Assembly: GCA_964016875.1 (NCBI GenBank)
Contig: OZ024728.1
Location: 26,149,328 to 26,213,327 of the forward strand
Source of the DNA: Fallopia convolvulus
Lineage: Eukaryota; Streptophyta; Magnoliopsida; Caryophyllales; Polygonaceae
DNA length: 64,000 nt
Direction of reading: 5' to 3'
Position numbers and translations under genes: made by a program. Within the stretch, counting starts at the first letter, position 1. Each line of letters begins with the position of its first letter. The notes beneath the pieces are model-generated. The model was given only the letters and a program-made list of their open reading frames with translations, had not been told where the DNA came from and made no database searches. Of the stretch, positions 56,557 to 64,000 are shown in pieces.

Positions 56557-58130
56557 TGAGGTATTTTTCAGTCGTTTACCTATCAAAGAATCCTAAGTTA
56601 ACCAAACTGAGTAGAATGATAAGCAAGGGTCGATTCCACAGAGACTTGTATATTTGTGTTATTACTTGAATGCCAAGTAACCAAGAGGGTTTTTTTTTGG
56701 AATGATTATCTAAACTACTATGCAAACTGAAAAGTAAATATGAATGTAAAAGTTGATTGTAATATATGAGAGACAAGTGTGTTCAACTAGTTAAATCCAT
56801 CATGATATTGTTTTGTTGATCATCGATTCTCTTGATTCTCTTCTCACTTGAATAATCTATTGTGGATTATGACCCTACTAAGGATTAAGATCCGAACTTC
56901 AGATTTAGTTGATAGAACTACCAGTCTAACAACCCTAATCATCTAACAACCTAAAACACCTTTTAGATTCAATTAAACAACATCATAACGATTCAAGTTA
57001 TCAGTAGAAACAAACACTTAGAGCAACTAGACATCTAAGTGACTTGTGAATTTATTCCCTTCTTTAACCAACTAGTCCAACCGGTACTAAATTGATTAAA
57101 TTATACTCTTGATCAAATTAACTCCAACCGATAATTAATCAAATTCAGTTATAACTAGAAATTCAATTAGGTAGCTAATCTAACAAAACCCTAGTTTAGA
57201 TTCAATTAAGCACAGAGAATAAACTCTATTCAAGTTTGTTGAGAATCAAATAAAACCTCACAACTCATGCAAATCATGACTTCAATAATTAGCCAAACAC
57301 AATGAAATTTAGCAATTCATAATTAAAATTAAGAAAAACTTACAAGAGGTTCAAAGTCTACCTCTAGAGAGAAAAACCCTAGCCTCCAAAAATATGATCT
57401 AAGTTCTGAGAAAATAAACTAACATAAGGTTTATATATGTCTTCCAAATAACCCTCAAAAAGTCTATCATTAAGCATAAAGTCGGGTAAGATATAATCCT
57501 AGGCCCAAAAGTCAAGCCCAATAGTTGTTCGCGTGAAAACACCGATTGCTCGGTTTGACCCAATGCTCGGCCGAGTAATGTGCAATCCCGCGCAATTGGC
57601 TTCAGATAAGATTGCTCAGTTTAGGTCCAAAATTGCGCGGTCGCGTAATTGCCTCGGTTCAGCATTTAGGTAACACTTCAGAGGCTGTTTTGACGTACTT
57701 AGAGTTGGAATTTGGACTCGGAGTAAAAATATGAATTGTAGATATTTGAATTAGCTTTCTAGTGATAACAACTTCGGCTCCATCAGGCCACTATAGCTTC
57801 CAAACCAAGCACTGCAAGATAGAGGTGTCAAAACAAGACTCTTATGCATAACCCAGGTTTAAGCGTTCTTTTCCCACAACTTCTTGGTCCTTAACTCTTC
57901 TAATCTTCACTTGTATCACTATAAGCTTCATCAAACTTGACCAGAATCATTTAAGGTCCATCCCGTCCATGCTTGTTTACCTAAAGATCTGCAAAATCGA
58001 ACAAAACAAGCGCAACTACTCGAAAACACTAGATCCTAGAAACTAACCTAAAACTAACTAAAACTTAGTAAAAATTATGCAAAACCAACATAAAACATGC
58101 ATTTAAACTACACCTATATGCAAGCTATCA
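56557..58130 (-). repeat. Athila-like 3' LTR, minus strand
   Basis: Read on the minus strand it starts TGATAGCTTGC at 58130, directly after the polypurine-like 'aagcatggggtaat', and ends AATACCTCA at 56557. It interrupts the gypsy-type gene, with CCTAA as the left flank. A TATA-like 'tatataaacc' lies near 57430-57439, with palindromic words at 57533-57660 upstream. The second copy of the target duplication is not visible because the element is cut on the right. Confidence 0.8.
57533..57660 (-). promoter_or_regulatory. U3 palindromic words, 57.6-kb LTR
   Basis: Contains CTCGGCCGAG (57566-57575), 'attgcgcggtcgcgtaat' (about 57632-57649), 'attgctcggttt' and 'cccgcgcaattgg'. They begin about 95 bases upstream of the TATA-like sequence on the minus strand. 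Confidence 0.55.
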
Positions 58131-59750
58131 AATTACCCCATGCTTAACCGTTGCTTGTCCTCAAGCAAGTCATAAATCCAAGTCACCCATAGAAATGCAA
58201 TTATGCATCCATCTCATAATCAACCGAGCAATTCACATATAATTAAAACCCGACCAAAACTTCATAACATGCATTATAACAAGCAAAGAGCAAAGAGCAT
58301 TCATTCATTCTAGACCTCACCAAGGTAAATGTGTTTGCACTCAAACTCTCAAGTGTTTACGGGTATGTATTTCACTCGAAATCAACCATGAAAACCAGAC
58401 TACCATAAGCTTGCATCAGAGTTCTAAATCTCCACCGATGGGGATCAAACACATAACAAAAATCAAGAGGTCTTTTTTAGGGTTGTAATGGGTCCAAGAT
58501 AAAGAGAAATTTGGAAGGGATCTTATTTGGCTTGTGGTGCTAAATCCGGGATAAAGAACTAATCCTAAACCCAAACTTTACACATTCTTCTCTTACTTCT
58601 CCCAAACTTTATTTTTCCAACTCCATTAACACTTTCAAACACTTTGTTTCTTCTCTTTTTTTTTTCTTTCTTTGCGTCTTCTTCAACTCTTTCTTTTACA
58701 CTAATGAAGATTACTAGCCATTGTACTCAACTTTTTCTTTTCTTTTACTTTGCAACAAACATTTTCATCTTCATTTTTTTCTTCACTTCCACACAAGAGT
58801 TTTATTTTCTCTTTTCCACCTTTTCTTCCAACTTCCCCCATACTTATACATAACTGACACAAAAGCAAAAACACAACCTAAAGTCCTAAATCCTGGATGG
58901 GTCAAGCTTATTAGGCTAGGAAAATTTTTGTGGAGCTATCAAAAATGGCTTAAAGCTCAAAAGAAATGGGGTATCAAGAACATGGATCTTGTAAGGTACG
59001 AAGGGAAATAATAGGCTATAAAGAAACATTGCCTCAATCATTTTAATGTCATACATTCAATCATATAAAGCAGCCTTGACAAAGAGTCATAACGCAAGTT
59101 CTAGAGCTAGATAATCATGGTGATGCACTCAAGAAATTTTAGAGAACAAATATATCATGAAAGGCCAAAAATATCTCACAAGGTAAAGTTTTGTCTAGAA
59201 CTTCAGAATGAATCAAATACTCAAGCTATGTACATGCTCAGTCCTATAATCAAGGTAATTAATCAATGATCATGCTTATATCATATAAACTTCAGCATAT
59301 CATGCAAATCATGGGTTAGGACTTATACTTAGCATTGAAACACAAGAGAAATTAAACAATGGGGAAATAAGAACCTAAATGCAATATTTTTGTATTTTTT
59401 CAAATTTTTCTATTTTTTTCATTTTTCAGGATTTTTTTTTTCATTTTTCACGATTTTAATCAATGCATGCAAAAATTGAAATATGCGTAAACTAATGCAA
59501 CTACATGCAATGAAAAAGTAATTCCCTTCCCCCGTGCTTAAAACATACTGTCCCCAAAGTATAGTAAAAAATAAAGAGAAGAGAAATACTCACAAAACTA
59601 TAGTGATCCGAGTAATGCGGTGGGAAATCCGACGGTGATGGTTCTTTGGGTTATCAATCTTCATACCAGGGATATCATACACACAAACAAAACTACCTAA
59701 AAAGCAAAAGCTTAAACCGAAAAAGAAATCTATTCTAAACATTGGGTTGC
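58131..59750 (-). mobile_element. 3' internal region of the minus-strand Athila-like element
   Basis: About 1.6 kb of AT-rich noncoding sequence upstream (in minus orientation) of the LTR. It shares short words with the 3' region of the 41096-50161 element ('gggttgtaatggg'). No frame of interest. It is cut at 59750 by the next LTR. Confidence 0.6.
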
Positions 59751-60877
59751 TGATACGCTGGTTTTAGTACAGCGTAATTCTGTATTTTTATTAGGATTTT
59801 CCGAGTGTTTTAGGCTAGATTAGGATGATTATCTGTAATATCAGAAGAGCCTACAGTTGAAGATTTGGAAGACAGAAGTCCTAAAGATCGAGTTGAAGAG
59901 GTACAGAAGACAAGAGCCGTGCCCTCGGGGTGGACCCGAGCCCGCGGTGGCGACAAGACCCGTGCCCTCAGTTCTGAACCGCACTCGCGGTTTGAAGGGT
60001 TTCCGCAGCCGAGGACATCGAGTTGACCCGCGCTCGCAGTTTGGATCCGCGTCCGCAGATTCTGGTTTTTCAGCGCCACCTTCGTCTCGTTTTATTTTAT
60101 CTTTTTAGTATTATTATATCTTTTATGTTTGGGTTATATTTCGACTACTTAAGCTTTGTTTCGTTTTCACTTTAGGGTTAGACATTCTAGCACACTTTCA
60201 TAGATTTTTCCAGTTTTTAGTTTTATTATGGAGAACTAATTTCCTTTGGAGTTTATTTGATCAAGGAAGCCTTTTTATATATTTCGTGAGATTCTGATAA
60301 CTTTTCTATCCCTTGGATAATATCAAAACTCTTGTTTTTATTTATATGATTATCAATTGATTTCTCTTGGTGCGCAACTTGATGAATTTGATTGATATTC
60401 TACTGTTTGGATTAGTTTGATTGTTGTCTGTGCAATCATATTTATCCTTGAAACAACTCTTTTCTAGGACCGTGGACTAGAATTGAGAAAGAGTGTTTGA
60501 TTGTAATTTTATGCATGAGACTCGTACCTTGATTGCATGATTTAATATCCTTCTATCCTTAATACTTTGCATGATTTGATTTAAGCGTTCTTGTTCATAT
60601 CATAATTTCGCTTGGACCGTGGACAAGCAGAAATCTTTTATAAGGATTGGAATTAACCTGGGAATTAATAGAAAAGTGGATGAATCAATGATCGAATGAT
60701 TAAAAAGGTGAAATTGGTTGAATAAACTTTGCTTTCCTTCAATTGATTTAATCCCTAATAATATTTGCTTGTTTGTTTGTTTGCTTAAACTTCCAAAAAC
60801 CCCTGTCCTGTTATACTTGGTTTGTAGTTTAGGGTAATTTATTTTTGATCTTGGCAACAACGACTTTAGCCGAGTCA
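59751..60877 (+). repeat. 5' LTR of Athila-like element E1
   Basis: 1127 bases from TGATACGCTGG to CCGAGTCA, followed after a short spacer by a tRNA-Asp primer-binding site. Palindromic GC words occupy 59916-60060, and a TATA-like 'gggttatatttc' lies near 60131. Confidence 0.8.
59916..60060 (+). promoter_or_regulatory. U3 palindromic words, element E1
   Basis: A run of related words: 'gtgccctcgg', 'gagcccgcggt', 'ccgcactcgcgg', 'cccgcgctcgcag', 'ccgcgtccgcag'. The related forms 'ccgcgcccgcgg' and 'ccgcgccctcgg' recur in the leader at 60962-61009. The word alternates between two forms, as in the TCGGGCCCGA/CTCGGTCC pair of the other family. Confidence 0.6.
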
Positions 60878-60882
60878 AATTT

Positions 60883-60900
60883 TTGCGCCGTTGCCGGGGA
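60883..60900 (+). promoter_or_regulatory. primer-binding site of E1 (tRNA-Asp)
   Basis: TTGCGCCGTTGCCGGGGA, one mismatch to the tRNA-Asp complement, 6 bases after the LTR end. Confidence 0.85.
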
Positions 60901-61051
60901 ATCGGTTTTTAATTTTCTGTTTAATCGGCGTTTCTGACGAAACTGCGCTCTCGGATTTTTTCCGCGCCCGCGGCAGATCCGCGCCCTCGGATTCATTCCG
61001 CGCCCGCGGATCGGTTCGTCCAGATCCCCCGAATTGGTAAGAACCTATCTT

Positions 61052-61598
61052 ATGGTTCTTACCCGTTCTATTGATAATTCGCCTGTTGTTCCGTTTGATC
61101 CAGAGATTAACAGGACTCTGAGACAGTTGAGACGTTAAGTTCAGGCTCAAGTGCTAAGCATTCAGTTTGATCCAGTTTGATCATCTTCTTCTTCATCTGA
61201 TTCAGAGGTTGAAGAGCAGCTAGTAACCCTGGCAGATCGCACTATTAGGCAACTGACTGCGCCTAATTTAGAGCAGCAACAACTTGGTCTTCAGTTTCCC
61301 GCCCTAGGGGAAGGAGTGAAGTTTGAGCTTAAATATGGTCTTCTCCATTATTTGCCTAAGTTCCATGGGCTGAGTGGGGAGGATCCGAATAAACACCTTG
61401 CAGAGTTCCATTTTGTCTGATTGGGAATGAAGCCAGCTGATGTGACTGAAGATCATCTTATGTTGAGGGCTTTTCAATTTTCCTTGGCTGACGCAGCTAA
61501 GGAATGGTATCTGTACTTAGTACTTGAGACGATCACTACTTGGGCTTAGATGAAGGGTATTTTTCTGGAGAAAATTTCCCTGCTGCCAAGCAAACTGA
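61052..61598 (+). pseudogene. Gag of element E1, truncated by E2
   Basis: It starts MVLTRSIDNSPVVPFDPEIN and continues through stops to PALGEGVKFELKYGLLHYLP, FHGLSGEDPNKHLAEFHFV and EDHLMLRAFQFSLADAAKEW, matching the first half of an Athila/Tat Gag core. In-frame stops TAA, TGA, TGA and TAG occur where Gln or Arg would be expected. The sequence ends at the beginning of the FPxxK region, where LTR E2 has inserted. Confidence 0.8.
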
Positions 61599-63060
61599 TG
61601 TTCGTATTTTCAGTATAGTTTTTAGTAGGATTTCTTAGTTTATTAGGACTAGTTTTGATAAGTTTAGGGTTAGTTTTGCGTGTTTTTGGATAAGTTTGCA
61701 TATTTTGTGAAAAGTATGGAAGCTACTCCGTTTTGTGTATTTTTGTAGGTTTTAGCAAGGAAACGGTGCTTTTTGGAGCTAAAATTGGAATGCTATGGTG
61801 AAGGACGGAAGAATACAAGATGAAGAAGTCGAAGTTCGAGCTTTTAAAGTTGAAGTGTTGAAGAAGCCAAGCCCAGGCTCGTTAACGAGGTTACGAGATA
61901 GGTTTTTCGAGGAATCTTAGTGATGTCCTACCGATCCTGTGCGGGAATTTATTCCGTGTCGGTAGAGTATTTTTAATGAGTTTTTGGGTTATTATATTAT
62001 GTATTTTAGGTCTTGTTATCTTTCTAGATTTTATTTCTATCTTTTTAGAGTTAGTTTCTATCTTTTAGGAAAGTTTTTTTTATCTTCTAGCCTTTTTATT
62101 TTCTAGCCTTATTAGTATAAATACCCTTCTTTATAGCTTAGAATGGGGGGTAGCAAGTAGAGAAGGAGGAAGAGTCGAGAGAGAGAGAGGAGTCGGGACG
62201 AGATCGAGCACGGTGGACGATAGTTACCGGGGTCGTTAATCACGGTTTTCGATTCGGTGTTTTATATTTTTCGGTTTCTTCTGAATTCTTTAAGACGATT
62301 ATTTTTCTTATTAATTTGAAGTAGTAGTTTTGTTTTCAATGTTTTCTCTTATTGAATTTATTTGCTTCTTAGTTATGAGTAGTGAGTAGTTTTCTTATCT
62401 AGGGTCGGGGTTTAAACCCGACATAGTTATGCATGGTTTGATGAGTAAGATGATGCGTTGAATGCCTTATATCTATTTTTGAGATTGCTTGTTGTGTTTA
62501 TGTCTAGATGAAAGTCAAGGTAATTTGAGTTTTTAACTTGATTGAAAGAGAAAGTTATAGACTTGAAGGTTGATATTGTTTGAATACGAAAGTTTCGAGC
62601 TTTAGATCCAACATAAGTGATTGAGTGAATTAATTTTATGAGAGTAGATTAACTTGCTTGCTAGTCAATGAAAGTTGATGAATTTATCTATTTAAAGGCA
62701 TGATCTTTTATCTTCTTACGAGTTTATATGCATGACCATGTTGTGGTAACCCTTGTCCTAGATTTTGGTTTTTATTTGAATTCTCCTAGATCATATTCGT
62801 TACTGCGTTCGTAGCCTCGGTACCGAACCTGTTTAGTTCGTTAGTGTTAGTTAGTTGTTTACGGTGGTTCGTTAGCGACCCTGACAAAGTCGTTAACGAG
62901 GCTGGTCGTGAGTGTTTTGATTGTTTTTGTTTGATTTTCGTTATTAATAGTTGGTAAATAAACAAACCTTGCTTCTGGTGGAACGATCCTGGCTCCCCTA
63001 TACTCGGCGGGGTCTTGACTTATAAATTTATTTGTTGTCTACAGTAAAGGCCCGTCAACA
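61599..63060 (+). repeat. 5' LTR of Athila-like element E2
   Basis: 1462 bases, TGTTCGTATT to CCGTCAACA. It is inserted in the gag of E1 and followed by a perfect tRNA-Asp primer-binding site. A TATA box 'tataaata' lies at 62116-62123. Confidence 0.85.
61878..61900 (+). promoter_or_regulatory. U3 palindrome CTCGTTAACGAG, element E2
   Basis: A perfect 12-bp palindrome at 61878-61889 is followed by 'gttacgag', about 230 bases upstream of the TATA box. The related 'cgttaacgag' recurs in U5 at 62891-62900. Confidence 0.6.
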
Positions 63061-63063
63061 AAT

Positions 63064-63081
63064 TGGCGCCGTTGCCGGGGA
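63064..63081 (+). promoter_or_regulatory. primer-binding site of E2 (tRNA-Asp)
   Basis: TGGCGCCGTTGCCGGGGA, identical to the site of the 41096-50161 element, three bases after the LTR. Confidence 0.92.
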
Positions 63082-63175
63082 AGCAACGCGTTTGTTTGTT
63101 TATCTGTGGGTCTGGGAATAGCCCGACCCCGTTTTTATTTTTAATTTTTGTTTTCTTTGTTTGTTTTCTCAGCGT

Positions 63176-64000
63176 ATGCCGGTAGGACGTCAAAGGCTCG
63201 AATTTGACAACGCTGGTTATTATTCAGAACCTGAACGTTCCCTGCACCGTAGACGCCGAGAGAACTGAGCTATGGCCACACCTGAAGAGATGGCTCGTCA
63301 GTTGGAAATCCTCCAAAACCAGATGGAGGCATTAAAAACTAAGAAGGATGACGATGCTGCTGAGGCTGAGCGTCAATGAGCTAACAATGCTCGTCTACAA
63401 GAAGAGTTGAATGCCTATCCGAGGAATGCCAAACAATACATGCACCCAGAACTGAAGGTGCCAGAGTCCCCAATTGTGCTTCCGGAGATAGAGAAACCAT
63501 TTGAGATTAAGTCTCAATTTATATCCTTGATTAAGCGGGCTTAGTTTGAAGGGAAACCTACTGAGTGCCCTATGGAACATATTAGAAATTTTCTTGATTT
63601 ATATGACACCATAGCTGCTAAAGGTGTCTCACTTGAATATTTTCTGTTAAAAGCTTTCAGGTGGTCTCTTGTTGTAAAGGCCTTGAGCTGGTTGGAGAGC
63701 TTACGTTCTAAGTCTATCAGGACTTGGAAAGCTTTGTATGATCAATTTCTTACAAAGTTTTTCCCTCCTGCTAAGACAACGGAGTTGAGAAAACGCATCA
63801 CCTCCTATCACCAGCTGCCTAATGAGACCTTTGTTGAAACATGGGAAAGATTTAAGGAGATGCTTAGACAGTGTCCCACTCACGGGCAACCTTTATATAT
63901 TCTTCAAGAAATCTTTTTCTAGGGTATCAATGCAGAGACCAAGAACCGCATCAACACGCATACATCGTGCGGTTTTATAGAGATGGACCCTACGACTGCA
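63176..64000 (+). pseudogene. Gag of element E2, runs off the window
   Basis: It starts MPVGRQRLEFDNAGYYSEPE. The core is close to the Gag at 47121-48611: YPRNAKQYMHPELKVPESPI, FEIKSQFISLIKRA, LLKAFRWSLVVKALSWLESL, TWKALYDQFLTKFFPPAKTT and RFKEMLRQCPTHGQPLYILQ. In-frame stops occur at about 63266, 63377, 63542 and 63920. At the last two the intact relative has Gln, so CAG became TAG. The remaining Gag and any pol lie beyond 64000. Confidence 0.88.

Noticed and set aside
60883..60900. Possible tRNA-Asp gene remnants at 48692, 60883 and 63064
   Set aside because: Only the 18 bases complementary to the tRNA 3' end are present and each sits directly after an LTR, so these are primer-binding sites.

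Overview
This is plant nuclear DNA, most likely from a eudicot with a large, repeat-rich genome. I found no intact host gene. Almost every recognisable coding stretch belongs to a transposable element, and most are broken by stops, frameshifts or later insertions. All assignments come from reading the sequence and remembered family features; no database search was run.

Region 1 (1-3548) holds a long-inverted-repeat MITE and the 5' part of a Ty1/copia retrotransposon. Region 2 (3549-20199) is a four-element nest. A hAT-like element (3557-20191, perfect 8-bp target duplication) contains a 15.9-kb CACTA (En/Spm) transposon (4148-20087, 3-bp duplication GGT). The CACTA element carries remains of a TNPD/TNP2 transposase, a TNPA-like (Ptta/En/Spm) gene split by a second hAT-like insertion, and an unexpected minus-strand Myb/SANT-like gene. 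A Ty3/gypsy derivative (18275-20001, duplication CGTTG) sits in its 3' subterminal region.

Region 3 (20200-31240) holds a non-autonomous hAT-like element containing a poly(A)-tailed retroposon, two short Helitron-like elements, and fragments of copia and several Ty3/gypsy elements. One LTR fragment there bears five copies of a 12-bp palindrome. Region 4 (31241-34708) is a complete small LTR element with gag but no pol enzymes (TR-GAG type).

Region 5 (34838-54491) appears to be a PIF/Harbinger element with a nearly intact DDE transposase, a Myb/SANT-like partner gene and a captured piece of an APS kinase gene. It is opened up by one Athila-like retrotransposon family: two solo LTRs, and a non-autonomous copy with gag, protease and a 606-aa ORF but no reverse transcriptase or integrase. 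The retrotransposon insertion site is present twice, which implies unequal recombination or an assembly join of two haplotypes at 41095/41096.

Region 6 (54495-64000) is a stack of further Athila-like fragments, the last running off the right edge.

The most striking pattern runs across elements. Six different Athila-like LTR groups each carry a GC-rich palindromic word of their own, close upstream of the probable TATA box in otherwise AT-rich DNA, and several repeat it in U5, the leader or the internal region. The rest of the LTR layout is shared while the word differs, which looks like rapidly diversifying promoter or recognition elements.
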